A DNA stretch of 64,000 bases from Marinomonas lutimaris (GTDB lineage Bacteria; Pseudomonadota; Gammaproteobacteria; Pseudomonadales; Marinomonadaceae), in the NCBI RefSeq assembly GCF_019426345.1, contig NZ_JAHLLW010000003.1, positions 206,518 to 270,517 of the forward strand. The letters run 5' to 3'. The position numbers and the translations under genes are program-made. The notes beneath the pieces were generated by a model. The model was not told the origin of the DNA, did no database searches, and saw nothing but the letters and a program-made list of their open reading frames with translations. Positions 25,288 to 34,235 of the stretch are shown here, in pieces. Every line of letters starts with the position of its first letter. Within the stretch, counting starts at the first letter, position 1.

Positions 25288-26073
25288 TTAATTATCCGCA
25301 GCACAAAACCCTCTTGCCAAAGCACAGGTCGCTTTGGTGTTTTTGATTTTATTCAAGATAAGTTCAGGTTCGTCGCCGGTTGCTTGTTGAGACGCCGCCA
25401 GCAGTGCGGCGGATTCGGCAACGCCATAAACACCGACGGTTTTGAAGATGTAGTCAGATTTGGTACTTAGAAGAGGTTCCATTGGGGCGAGTTGTTGGGC
25501 GCTGTAGGTGTTGAAGTCCCAGTGGTATTTAGCTGCGAGGGCGATAAGGTTGACCTCATCGGCTTTGATGTCGATGCTGTTTAAGGAGTGGATGTCGCTT
25601 GGCGTTAAGCCTTTTTGGTTAAGGGCATCCAGCATCAGACTTTCAAGGAATTCCAATGGGCAGTTGCGTTCGCAGCCCATTCCCAAGGTATAAACAGGAT
25701 TAAGGTAAGGTTTGGCTGTGGTCATAACCAGTTGCGCATCAAGGGATTTGGCCACTTGCGCGCCCCATTCATTCGCACCACCTTCATGGCCAGACAATAA
25801 AGGAATGACAAATTTCCCTTCTTCATCCAATACCAAAACCGGTGGATCTTGGTATTTGTCTTGAATCACAGGAGCAAGAGTCCGCATCACGATCCCAGTA
25901 GCACAAATGAATACCAACCAATCGCCGTTTTGAAAGGCCGTCTGTACGAACTCTGCAAAAGGTTTTGGTTTGTAGTCGACCACGGCCTCGGGCCAATGAT
26001 TCTGCAGACCTTGAGACAAAAGTTTGTTGGCCAATCGCTCCCCCGCAGCGGTTAACGCAATAAAACGAATCAC
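25288..26073 (-). CDS. cbiG: Cobalt-precorrin-5A hydrolase CbiG
   Basis: Cytoplasmic enzyme that opens the delta-lactone of (cobalt-)precorrin-5A, releasing acetaldehyde, in ring contraction. It is 261 aa. The N-terminal part contains FICATGIVMRTLAPVIQDKYQDPPVLVLDEEG and IPLLSGHEGGANEWG; the C-terminal domain contains GMGCERNCPLEFL and GVYGVAESAALLAAS. It is the last gene of the minus-strand cobalamin operon, and its start overlaps the cobI stop by 4 bases. CbiG belongs to the CbiD/CbiG branch, while several neighbours carry Cob-type names, so the operon is a hybrid. Confidence 0.85.
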   Translation of the reverse strand: MIRFIALTAAGERLANKLLSQGLQNHWPEAVVDYKPKPFAEFVQTAFQNGDWLVFICATGIVMRTLAPVIQDKYQDPPVLVLDEEGKFVIPLLSGHEGGANEWGAQVAKSLDAQLVMTTAKPYLNPVYTLGMGCERNCPLEFLESLMLDALNQKGLTPSDIHSLNSIDIKADEVNLIALAAKYHWDFNTYSAQQLAPMEPLLSTKSDYIFKTVGVYGVAESAALLAASQQATGDEPELILNKIKNTKATCALARGFCAADN

Positions 26074-26810
26074 CGAGTACCTCGCTCACTTTTGGTCACC
26101 ACAAACAAGGAAAAATACGGCCCAGCTTTGTCTTCCAAGGTCGACACATCCCGCACGATGCGTTCGTTCTCACGACCTATGTATTCAAGGTATTTCGCGT
26201 CTTGCATACGATTGGTTTTACGCAGCGCCATGAGAATGCGCGGACGCGCGCGCCCAGCCTTCATGATAACCACACTGTCGTGCTGTTCTAACGCCGTATC
26301 AATTTGCTGTGCCGTATGACGACCGCTAACCACAGCGAAGGACTCTTTCAACACGGTTAACGGATGATTCAAGGCAGACGATGCGGCATTAATTGACGAC
26401 ACACCAGGGACAACTTGGCATTGGAAATCGCCTTCTAGACGCTCCAATAAATAAGCGAAAGAACCAAAAAACAACGGGTCACCTTCGCACAAGAAAACCA
26501 CGTCTTTGCCTTGTGATAATTCGTCAGCAATGGCTTTTGCGCCATTGTCGTAAGCTTCATTTGCCAATGAACGATCTGTGGACATCGGCATGACAATGGC
26601 AATTTCATTTTGCGCATGGGTCACACCAGCGAACGCTTCACTGGCGATGGTTTTCGCTTGGGAACCACCTTCGTCGTTGGCAAGGTAACTCACCACGCTG
26701 GCGCGCTGAATCAAACGTAAGGCTTTTAAGGTGATCAATTCTGGATCCCCTGGCCCAACGCCAACACCAATGAATCGGCCTGTTTTTTGTGAGGTTTCCG
26801 AGGCACTCAT
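26070..26810 (-). CDS. cobI: Precorrin-2 C20-methyltransferase
   Basis: SAM-dependent methyltransferase that converts precorrin-2 to precorrin-3A. The N-terminus FIGVGVGPGDPELITLKALRLI is the tetrapyrrole-methylase signature. VFLCEGDPLFFGSFAYLLERL and VPGVSSINAASSALNHPLT form the substrate pocket typical of CobI/CbiL. 246 aa, the normal length. It overlaps cobL by 4 bases upstream and cbiG by 4 bases downstream, so it is translationally coupled to both. Confidence 0.9.
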   Translation of the reverse strand: MSASETSQKTGRFIGVGVGPGDPELITLKALRLIQRASVVSYLANDEGGSQAKTIASEAFAGVTHAQNEIAIVMPMSTDRSLANEAYDNGAKAIADELSQGKDVVFLCEGDPLFFGSFAYLLERLEGDFQCQVVPGVSSINAASSALNHPLTVLKESFAVVSGRHTAQQIDTALEQHDSVVIMKAGRARPRILMALRKTNRMQDAKYLEYIGRENERIVRDVSTLEDKAGPYFSLFVVTKSERGTR

Positions 26811-28153
26811 CGTGCGTTTTCCTTATGATTTGTATTGATAGCCGATGTTGAGGCCGTATATTTTCTAAAATGATAAAGCGTCACAGGCAAACTAGGACGA
26901 AATAATCGCTGTCCTGCCAATCGCTCGCCTTTGGCAATCGACACTTGCAAGCTTTGTTCGTCTGCGTCTTGCGCTTCATCTCGCTGTTGGGCAAATTGCA
27001 TGACCTGATATTTTGTCTCTTCAGTAACAGCACTCACCATCAAACTACCACCAGCCGGTAAGAGATCCCAGACCTGTGCCATCAAGATGCTTAACTCGCC
27101 ATCACTGCCACCAATAAAGACTTTGTTGGGTTTGCCATTATATTTCTTGCTGTCGGCAAGCAAATCCACCAGCACTTCTGGTGCTCGCCCTGCCACAATA
27201 GATAAATTCTGCATGACGCCAAAACCTTCTTGGTTGGCGGTTAAACAGGCTAATCTATCTGGATGATGTTCAATGGCAATAATCTGGCTGCGTGGATGCC
27301 AATAGGCCATTTCCACACTCACACCACCACAGCCAGCGCCAATATCCCAAACCGTGTCACCTTGCTGAATGTCCATGTAAGACAAAATCGCCAAACGCAC
27401 TTCTCGCTTGGTAATCATGCCTTTGCCATCTCCCTTGTCCGTAACAAAAGCCGTATCCGGGATACCAACTGAGCTAGGATAAAAAGAGGCTTGCTGGCTG
27501 GTTTTCAGCACAACCACATTAAGCGGATCCCAATCTATTTCTGTATCTAATAAAGACTTGGCAACAAAATTACGGACTTTTTCTTGTTCATAACCCAAGG
27601 CCTCACACACTGTGATCTCACTTTGATCAAGGCCAGCTTGCACGCATTCTTGCGCAATGTGTTGGGGTTGACTATATTGATCCGTCAGCAAAACTAAGGT
27701 CTTATTCGACTGCAAATAACGACGTAACGAAGCCAATGGACGACCGTGCAAACTCACCGCTTGCACCTCTTGCAGGGACAAACCAAGACGATGACAGGCC
27801 GCTTGAATACTGGAAACATTCGGATAAAAGCGTAGATTTTCAAGCGAAAAAGTACGCATCAACCAAGCGCCAATGCCGTAATACAGCGGATCGCCAGAAG
27901 CTAACACCACCACCAGCTTCGCCCCTTCGGATTGCCAATTGGCAAAGGCCTCTTTCAACATGCTGAGTTTGGGCAGATCTTCACGACGAGCCAGATGGGC
28001 ATAGTGTGTGATGGTGTCATGCTGACGCGGAGCACCTAAGACCACATCATGCGCCGACAAGCTCGCCAAAACCGCCTGCGCCGCCTCCTCCAAATATGCC
28101 ACTTGATTAACGCCCAAACCGATTACATGGATTGGCATTTGTGTGTGTTTCAT
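26807..28153 (-). CDS. cobL: Precorrin-6Y C5,15-methyltransferase (decarboxylating), CbiE-CbiT fusion
   Basis: Bifunctional enzyme: methylation at C5 and C15 and decarboxylation of the C12 acetate. The CbiE-like domain spans about 1-205 (IHVIGLGVNQ at the start, LASGDPLYYGIG) and the CbiT-like domain about 235-440 with SAM loop DIGAGCGGVSVEMA. The ATG at 28153 (MKHTQMPIHVIGLG) has GGAAG about 7 bases upstream and fits the family; an upstream in-frame start at 28177 would add eight residues. A 144-bp gap with a hairpin separates it from cobH, the only large gap in the operon. Confidence 0.9.
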   Translation of the reverse strand: MKHTQMPIHVIGLGVNQVAYLEEAAQAVLASLSAHDVVLGAPRQHDTITHYAHLARREDLPKLSMLKEAFANWQSEGAKLVVVLASGDPLYYGIGAWLMRTFSLENLRFYPNVSSIQAACHRLGLSLQEVQAVSLHGRPLASLRRYLQSNKTLVLLTDQYSQPQHIAQECVQAGLDQSEITVCEALGYEQEKVRNFVAKSLLDTEIDWDPLNVVVLKTSQQASFYPSSVGIPDTAFVTDKGDGKGMITKREVRLAILSYMDIQQGDTVWDIGAGCGGVSVEMAYWHPRSQIIAIEHHPDRLACLTANQEGFGVMQNLSIVAGRAPEVLVDLLADSKKYNGKPNKVFIGGSDGELSILMAQVWDLLPAGGSLMVSAVTEETKYQVMQFAQQRDEAQDADEQSLQVSIAKGERLAGQRLFRPSLPVTLYHFRKYTASTSAINTNHKENAR

Positions 28154-28225
28154 AAACCTACTTCCATTCAATGCCATTAAATTAAGCTAGGTGGATTAAC
28201 AAAAATAAAAAACGGATAACAAGAA

Positions 28226-28307
28226 CCTTGGTATTTGATTCACGCTGACGCGTTGAGCTTGCGAAACAGGCGCAAGTATTTTTTATTTTAAGAACTGAAT
28301 ACCAAGG
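28226..28307 (-). other. Structured intercistronic region between cobH and cobL
   Basis: CCTTGGTATT (28226-28235) and AATACCAAGG (28298-28307) are perfect 10-bp arms around 62 bases, inside which TTGCG and CGCAA form a second small stem. This is an mRNA element between cobH and cobL. It lacks the B12-box and other conserved parts of a cobalamin riboswitch, so processing or attenuation is more likely. Confidence 0.5.
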
Positions 28308-28320
28308 CTCATGGAATGCA

Positions 28321-28986
28321 TTAATAATACTCGCCAATATTGCAGCGCAACAATGCATTACAACTGGCCGATGTCACGGCGCTGCCACCCATTCGCCCTA
28401 GCAAGGTGATGCATTCAATGCCCAATTTCTCATGGGCTTCCCACAGTGCCTCTTTCGATTCCGCCGCGCCGACAAAGCCCACCGGCATACCAATAATCAA
28501 AGCGGGTTTAGGGGCACCTTGTTCTATCATTTCCAATAAACGAAACAAGGCGGTTGGCGCATTACCAATTAATACCACACTGCCAGCCAGTGCTTCTTGC
28601 CATAAACTCAGCGCCGCCATAGAACGAGTTTCGCCCTTGCTTTTGGCCAACTCTGCGGTACGAGGGTCATTCAAAAAGCACAAGGGTTCCTGAGTGATCA
28701 TACGCTTGGTCACCCCTTGCTTGACCATTTCCACATCGCACAAAATCGCGCCATTGTTGGCTAATGCTGCGCGACCCGCTTGGGTGGCATTGGCACTGAA
28801 GCGTACTTGTTCAGCCACATCAGGCAAGCCTAAACTGTGCACCACGCGCATAACCACTTGCTGCTGGTCTTGGCTTAAGCCAGATAAATCGGTTAACTCG
28901 CGAATTTGGCGAAAGCTGTCTTGCTCAATGGCTTGAGGGTTGTTTTCGTATTTTTTTTCGTATTTAGAGTCGTTCGAAAAAGTCAC
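28321..28986 (-). CDS. cobH: Precorrin-8X methylmutase
   Basis: Moves the C11 methyl group to C12 to form hydrogenobyrinic acid (or the cobalt form). 221 aa. Conserved parts: VMRVVHSLGLPDVAEQVRFS with the active-site His, ILCDVEMVKQGVTKR, VLIGNAPTALFRLLEMIEQG and LLGRMGGSAVTSASCNALL. The first about 15 residues are hydrophilic and not conserved. The start overlaps cobK by 4 bases. Confidence 0.92.
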   Translation of the reverse strand: MTFSNDSKYEKKYENNPQAIEQDSFRQIRELTDLSGLSQDQQQVVMRVVHSLGLPDVAEQVRFSANATQAGRAALANNGAILCDVEMVKQGVTKRMITQEPLCFLNDPRTAELAKSKGETRSMAALSLWQEALAGSVVLIGNAPTALFRLLEMIEQGAPKPALIIGMPVGFVGAAESKEALWEAHEKLGIECITLLGRMGGSAVTSASCNALLRCNIGEYY

Positions 28987-29771
28987 TGTTGGCTGTCTTT
29001 TGGTTGATTCTTACTATGGATAGAGTTCTTGCCCCAAGCCGCTATACAAGCTTGCAAACAATCTTCTGTGTCATGAAATTCACGTTCGGCCGCTGGCAAC
29101 AATGGCCGAGCATGCAATAAAACGGGAACAGATAATTCTCTGGCGGCAACAAGCTTTGAATACGTCGCCATGCCGCCGCTGTTTTTACTAACGATCACAT
29201 CAATGCCGTGATCCACTAACAATTGACGCTCGTCGTCTAAAGCAAACGGCCCAATGGCTTTTATCCAATGGACCTTGTCAGAGAGAGCAAACTTGGGCGC
29301 CACTGCTGTTCGCCATACGATGCGCTCAATGCTTGGCAGTTGTAAAATACCTTTTAATAACGCTTCGCTCATCTGCCCAGCACTTAATAGCGGCACGCGG
29401 AATCCATCGAGCTTAGCTAGTAAATCGGCGTCGTCTTGGTAATCTTCCCAGTTATCGCCCGCTTCTTGTTGCCAAGCAGGACGATGAAAACGCCAGCAGG
29501 CAATGCCGGCTTCTTTGGCCGCCGTGACGGCTTTGCTGCTCATGGTTTGCGCATAAGGATGGGTCACATCCAAAATCGCGCCGATATTATTGTCTTTTAA
29601 ATACTGAGCCAATCCACCGAATTGGGTAAAGCCGCCTACCACCAGCTGACAATCGACTTTTGGCACTCGAACCAAGCCAGCCAAGCTGTAGATGACGGTC
29701 AAACCCGCTTTGTGTAACGCGTCAGACAGGTGCCGAGCATCGGCGGTACCGCCCAATAATAAAATCTTCAT
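28983..29771 (-). CDS. cobK: Precorrin-6A reductase
   Basis: NAD(P)H-dependent reductase of the corrin ring. [19 protein letters not shown] is the family's nucleotide-binding start, followed by [20 protein letters not shown] and [24 protein letters not shown] near residue 200 is the second conserved block. 262 aa, normal length. It overlaps both cbiD and cobH by 4 bases, so the three are translationally coupled. Confidence 0.9.
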   Translation of the reverse strand: MKILLLGGTADARHLSDALHKAGLTVIYSLAGLVRVPKVDCQLVVGGFTQFGGLAQYLKDNNIGAILDVTHPYAQTMSSKAVTAAKEAGIACWRFHRPAWQQEAGDNWEDYQDDADLLAKLDGFRVPLLSAGQMSEALLKGILQLPSIERIVWRTAVAPKFALSDKVHWIKAIGPFALDDERQLLVDHGIDVIVSKNSGGMATYSKLVAARELSVPVLLHARPLLPAAEREFHDTEDCLQACIAAWGKNSIHSKNQPKDSQQ

Positions 29772-30904
29772 GACTCGCCTCGTTTTGAGTTATCAGCATC
29801 CAAGGCTTTACCAACAAATTGCCCTTTGCGATCAATCGCCCAAACTTCTAACGCTATGTGAGCTGGAATGTACTGTCGTGCAAAGTCTAATGCTTGCTGG
29901 CAGATGGCATCGGCCAGTGGCAAACCATCAGACATGGCGAACGACAAGGCTTCCACGCTGGTGTTGGCGTTTTTCATGCGCTCTTGTAACTCAGCACAGG
30001 CCCCTAAACTGGCCGCCAGTTTTGCTAAAGCGCCAAGGTCGATACTAGACGCTCGACTGTTTAAATCCATATGATGCTGAGCTAGCTTGCTGATCTTACC
30101 AAAGCCGCCACAGATGCTGAGCTTCTTTAATTGGGTAGAGTTGGCTTGCTCAACTTTTTTAATGTGTTTCAACACAGCACCAACAAAGTCGCCCATTTCG
30201 ATCAAGGCCATATCATCCAATTGATAATAGCTCTTTATGGCGTCTTCGCTGGCATTGCCTGTGGTTGCCGCAATGTGGGTCAAGCCATTCGCCCGAGCCA
30301 CATCGATACCTTGATGAATAGACGCAATGTAAGCCGCACAAGAAAAAGGGCGCACAATGCCCGTTGTGCCGAGAATCGAGAGTCCGCCCAAAATCCCTAA
30401 ACGTGGGTTCATGGTTTTTTGTGCAATCTGCTCGCCATTAATCACGCCAACAGAGACATCAAATCCCCCTTGGTAATGATAAGTTTGCGCAAAGCCCTCT
30501 AAATGCTCGGTCATCATTTTGCGCGGTACGGGGTTAATCGCTGGTTCGCCCACATCAAGCAGCAACCCTGTTCGAGTCACGATCCCCACCCCTTGCGCCG
30601 CATGAAAACGCACGCCTTGTTCAGGGGACAATCTTAGCTCGACAAATAAAGTCGCACCGTGGGTCGCATCTGGGTCGTCACCAGCGTCTTTGATGGTCGA
30701 TGTCTTCATACCTGCATCAATGGCTTGATACTCGATAATAGGTAAATCGACCATCTTGCCTTTTGGTAAGGTGACACTGACGCTGGTTGCTTGTTGGTCA
30801 GCAAAAAGTGCTTGTGCTGCGGCTACGCAACAGGCCGTCGCACAGGTTCCGGTGGTTAAACCAGTACGCAGTGGCGCGGGCGATTCAGCACTTTCAGGCC
30901 ACAT
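29768..30904 (-). CDS. cbiD: Cobalt-precorrin-5B C1-methyltransferase
   Basis: Methylates C1 of (cobalt-)precorrin-5B. 378 aa. Landmarks: [23 protein letters not shown] near the N-terminus, [62 protein letters not shown] in two adjoining blocks and the C-terminal [25 protein letters not shown] block. CbiD replaces CobF function in anaerobic-type and many mixed pathways, supporting the hybrid nature of this operon. Confidence 0.92.
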   Translation of the reverse strand: MWPESAESPAPLRTGLTTGTCATACCVAAAQALFADQQATSVSVTLPKGKMVDLPIIEYQAIDAGMKTSTIKDAGDDPDATHGATLFVELRLSPEQGVRFHAAQGVGIVTRTGLLLDVGEPAINPVPRKMMTEHLEGFAQTYHYQGGFDVSVGVINGEQIAQKTMNPRLGILGGLSILGTTGIVRPFSCAAYIASIHQGIDVARANGLTHIAATTGNASEDAIKSYYQLDDMALIEMGDFVGAVLKHIKKVEQANSTQLKKLSICGGFGKISKLAQHHMDLNSRASSIDLGALAKLAASLGACAELQERMKNANTSVEALSFAMSDGLPLADAICQQALDFARQYIPAHIALEVWAIDRKGQFVGKALDADNSKRGES

Positions 30905-30908
30905 TATT

Positions 30909-32240
30909 TTAGTTACCTTTTCCTAAAAAAATCTTGGCGGTGACATCAAGATTCGAAGGAAAGAACAAGTGCAGATAACTGGCGGTTAGCCCTTTTTGCT
31001 GATAAATCGCTTCCCCTGGCGCTGGGTGTCTTTGTCGACGACCATAACCCACGGGGTCTGGCGTATTGGCACTGCGAGATCTATGGTGGGCGTGTCCGCG
31101 AATTTCGCCTTGTGGAATCACGGCGGTTTGCATACCTTGGCAACCGCGTTTACCACGCATCGCGCCTTGCCCCGATAAAATGCCCACCATGGGATAACAT
31201 TTATCCTCTAAGTCGGTTAGATCATCCAAGCTATAAAGCATGCCGCCACATTCTGCCAAAATGCCTTTGCCAGTCTGGTAAAAATCTTTGATCGCCTGAC
31301 GCATGGATGAATTTTCTGACAAGGCTTTCGTGTGTAATTCAGGATAACCGCCCGGCAACCAAAGCGCATCGGCCTCAGGTAAGGTTTGATCCTTCAAGGG
31401 CGAGAAAAACACCAGATTCGCCCCTAAGCTTTTTAGCGCAATAAGATTCGCATCATAGATAAAACTGAATGCGGCATCCTTGGCGATGGCAATGGTTTTT
31501 CCCAACAAATTTTGTTCAATGGTTTGTTCGGCGTCAACTTGGCTGGCAGGAGAAAAAGGCACTGCACTAGGTAATTCCAGCAACCCAGTATCTTGCGTTT
31601 CTTTTAGCCATTCAACAGCGGCTTCAAAGCGCACTTCTAGCTCGTCTTTTACCTCATCCGCTTGCACCAAACCTAAGTGACGCTCAGGCAAGGTAATCTC
31701 TTCATCACGCTTTAAGGTTGCAAGCAAAGGCAAACTTGCTGGTAGCGCATCGCGGATCAATTCCGCATGGCGTTCGCTGCCGCAGCGGTTGGCAATCAAA
31801 CCGGCTACTTGCACATCATCACGAAAATTTGCCAAGCCAGTCGCCACCGCCGCCGCGGTTTGCGCCATGCCTTTCACGTCCATCACAATGGCCATGGGAA
31901 GACCAAAACGCGCCGCTAAATCCGCACTGGATGGTTCCCCATCAAACATGCCCATGGCACCTTCCACTAAAATCAAATCCGCCACTTTCGCGGCTTGATA
32001 AAGTTTGTCCTGGCAATAATCTTCGCCTGCCATCCAAATATCCAACTGCTCTACAGGCTGCTTAGACGCTTGTGCTAAAATTTGCGGATCAAGGTAATCG
32101 GGGCCGGTTTTAAACACGCGAACCACTTTGCCTTGATTGGTAAAATAACGCGCCAAGGCGGCAGTAATGGTGGTTTTTCCTTGATTCGACGCAGGCGCCG
32201 TCAAAAATAACGCAGGACAATGAACAACGGAAGTGGTCAT
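30909..32240 (-). CDS. cobB: Cobyrinic acid a,c-diamide synthase
   Basis: ATP- and glutamine-dependent amidase for the a and c side chains (CobB in the Cob scheme, CbiA in the Cbi scheme). The N-terminal P-loop [18 protein letters not shown] (about residues 12-28) is followed by the DTB synthetase-like core ([11 protein letters not shown]), then a glutamine amidotransferase domain with the nucleophile Cys in [11 protein letters not shown] (about residue 335) and GHAHHRSR. 443 aa. Four bases separate its stop from the cbiD start. Confidence 0.92.
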   Translation of the reverse strand: MTTSVVHCPALFLTAPASNQGKTTITAALARYFTNQGKVVRVFKTGPDYLDPQILAQASKQPVEQLDIWMAGEDYCQDKLYQAAKVADLILVEGAMGMFDGEPSSADLAARFGLPMAIVMDVKGMAQTAAAVATGLANFRDDVQVAGLIANRCGSERHAELIRDALPASLPLLATLKRDEEITLPERHLGLVQADEVKDELEVRFEAAVEWLKETQDTGLLELPSAVPFSPASQVDAEQTIEQNLLGKTIAIAKDAAFSFIYDANLIALKSLGANLVFFSPLKDQTLPEADALWLPGGYPELHTKALSENSSMRQAIKDFYQTGKGILAECGGMLYSLDDLTDLEDKCYPMVGILSGQGAMRGKRGCQGMQTAVIPQGEIRGHAHHRSRSANTPDPVGYGRRQRHPAPGEAIYQQKGLTASYLHLFFPSNLDVTAKIFLGKGN

Positions 32241-32260
32241 AAAGCGGTCTCTAAAAGTAT

Positions 32261-34039
32261 CTAAAAGTTCTCTAAAAGAGAGCTCAATAAAACGTATTGT
32301 GCGCCCAAATGCTGGGCAATATCCTGACCTCGGCCACGCTTAACTGGCGCATTTTCAGTATCGATCAATACAGTGTTGCCCTGTAAAACCAGATCCGATA
32401 CATCGGCTTGAGTGCGCCCATCGGTCAATATGTAAGTTTGGCTATGTAATCCCGCAGTTGCTTTGTGCTGTTGCGCCAAATATTGGCTGGTATTTTCAAT
32501 CGCAACCCGAAATGGCGTACCGCCACCCGCACCTAAATCATCTAGTACGTCTGAGATTTCCTTTGGCGCACGCACCTTAGGCAAAATCGACGACACGCCA
32601 TCTTGCCCAAAACCAAGAATCGCAATCTGCTCCCGAGCCAAATAGGCGCGATTGGCAATGTCTAAAATGACACCCTTAGCTTGAGCAAAAACACCTTGGC
32701 TCAAGGTAGACGTGGACGTATCCAACAACACCAAGTGCAAAACAGATTGGCCTGTTTTTGCAGGCTTATGTGTAAGATTTTTCGGTGGCCATTCTTGCGG
32801 CTGACTGACAATACTACGAAACCAATCAATGCCATCCGCTGATTTAAGATCAACAGATTGCGCAGCATCAGGACGATAACCGCCCAGCTGCTTGCCTTTG
32901 CGCTTTCCCGGCGTCACCTCATCAATGCGAGCATTAGCTGAGCTTCTTTTGTTCGACTCATCATGAATGGCGACACGAATCGGCGCGCTACTAGCAAGCG
33001 CTTGTGGCTCCATACTTCCCCACTCACCTGAGCTATTTTGCTCATTTGTCAGATTGTCTTGAAAGCTGTCTTGTTCTTGTAGCTGATTACCTTTGTTTTG
33101 TGAACGCGAACTATCAGGACGACGAGAAGGCGGTGGGCTTGGAGGCTGTGACTGATTCTGAGCTTTAGCTTGGCGTCTATGTGCCAATACCAAATCTTCC
33201 ACCGCTTGAATATCGTCCAGAGCAACGACTTTTGCGCCACGCCACGCGGCATGGGTCATGGCGGCTCGAATCCAAACAATGTCGCCACGTACGCCGTCTA
33301 TGTTGGCTAGCTGACAGCGAGTAGCGACTTCTAAACGTAACTCATCAGAACAACGTACTTGTGCTAAAGCTTGTCTTGCTAAGCGAATGCTGTTTTTTAA
33401 GTTGCGTTGTTTGTATTTAAAAGCATCGCAAAATGCTTGAGAGTCTTGATCGTATTCATCTCGCAGACGAACAATCTGTACGCGCTCTTCCAGGCTGTAT
33501 TGATTCACTAATTCAACCATTAACCCAAAACGGTCTTTCAGCTGAGGACGCAATTCACCTTCGTCTGGATTCATGGTGCCAACCAATAAAAAACGCGCGG
33601 CGTGTTCATGACTGATGCCATCACGCTCAACACGGTTTACACCGCTGGCGGACACGTCCAAAAGTTGGTCAACTAAATGGTCGGCAAGCAAGTTCACTTC
33701 ATCGACATACAAGACGCCGCCATGGGCTTTACTCAATAATCCGGGCTTAAAAGCGACTTGTTTGTCTTGCAAAACTTGCTCTAAATCCAACGCACCAAGC
33801 AACCGATCTTCGCTGGTACCAAGAGGTAGAGTGGCAAAAGGAACCGGTTCTTCACCCTGTAACGCTGGCATGACGCCAGACAAACCACGCGCTAAAGTAG
33901 ACTTTGCCGAACCTCGCGGACCGCTTATCAAAACACCGCCAATTTGTGGGTTAATCGCACACAAAATCAACGCCAGTTTCAACGGCTCTTGCCCCGCCAC
34001 TGCGGTAAAAGGAAAGTCACTAGAGGCTAAACGGGTCAT
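32261..34039 (-). CDS. ChlI/ChlD-like chelatase subunit (CobN partner candidate)
   Basis: A 592-aa protein combining an AAA+ ATPase (ChlI-like, residues about 10-300; Walker A SGPRGSAKSTLARGL, Walker B GVLYVDEVNLLADHLVD) with a C-terminal von Willebrand domain (about 400-590; MIDAS LLDTSTSTLSQG). A low-complexity Pro/Ser/Gln-rich linker joins them. Such fusions are thought to act with a CobN-like large subunit in cobalt insertion. It leads the cobalamin operon, but no CobN is in the window. Magnesium chelatase function is unlikely in a non-photosynthetic setting. Confidence 0.82.
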   Translation of the reverse strand: MTRLASSDFPFTAVAGQEPLKLALILCAINPQIGGVLISGPRGSAKSTLARGLSGVMPALQGEEPVPFATLPLGTSEDRLLGALDLEQVLQDKQVAFKPGLLSKAHGGVLYVDEVNLLADHLVDQLLDVSASGVNRVERDGISHEHAARFLLVGTMNPDEGELRPQLKDRFGLMVELVNQYSLEERVQIVRLRDEYDQDSQAFCDAFKYKQRNLKNSIRLARQALAQVRCSDELRLEVATRCQLANIDGVRGDIVWIRAAMTHAAWRGAKVVALDDIQAVEDLVLAHRRQAKAQNQSQPPSPPPSRRPDSSRSQNKGNQLQEQDSFQDNLTNEQNSSGEWGSMEPQALASSAPIRVAIHDESNKRSSANARIDEVTPGKRKGKQLGGYRPDAAQSVDLKSADGIDWFRSIVSQPQEWPPKNLTHKPAKTGQSVLHLVLLDTSTSTLSQGVFAQAKGVILDIANRAYLAREQIAILGFGQDGVSSILPKVRAPKEISDVLDDLGAGGGTPFRVAIENTSQYLAQQHKATAGLHSQTYILTDGRTQADVSDLVLQGNTVLIDTENAPVKRGRGQDIAQHLGAQYVLLSSLLENF

Positions 34040-34061
34040 TGAGCTACCTGTTGCGGTTCGT

Positions 34062-34132
34062 TAAGGTCAAAAAGAAAATCATAAGTCGTCTATTGTAGGC
34101 GTTTTCCCTATGATTTGTCTTGTTTGACCTTA
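34062..34132. terminator. Nested long hairpin upstream of the cobalamin operon
   Basis: TAAGGTCAAA (34062-34071) pairs with TTTGACCTTA (34123-34132), and inside it AAATCATA (34076-34083) pairs with TATGATTT (34109-34116). The element lies between the kinase gene's stop and the first gene of the cob operon, both on the minus strand. It may end the signalling transcript or form the leader of the cob transcript. Confidence 0.5.
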
Positions 34133-34183
34133 TCTATGTGACCTATTCATGTCAAACCTAAAGCCTTCAGCATGCCGTGAATG

Positions 34184-34221
34184 AAACGCATGACTTTGAA
34201 TAAAACGCATGACTTTGAATA
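34184..34221. repeat. 19-bp tandem duplication
   Basis: AAACGCATGACTTTGAATA occurs twice head to tail (34184-34202, 34203-34221), followed by AACGC of a third. It lies just behind the kinase gene, in its 3' untranslated region, and looks like recent slippage. Confidence 0.9.
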
Positions 34222-34235
34222 AACGCTGTAGGTTA

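Noticed and set aside
28178..28320. Cobalamin riboswitch between cobH and cobL
   Set aside because: The hairpin has no B12-box or other conserved riboswitch parts, and the position inside the operon is unusual.
32261..34039. Magnesium chelatase of chlorophyll synthesis
   Set aside because: The gene leads a cobalamin operon, and no bacteriochlorophyll genes are present.
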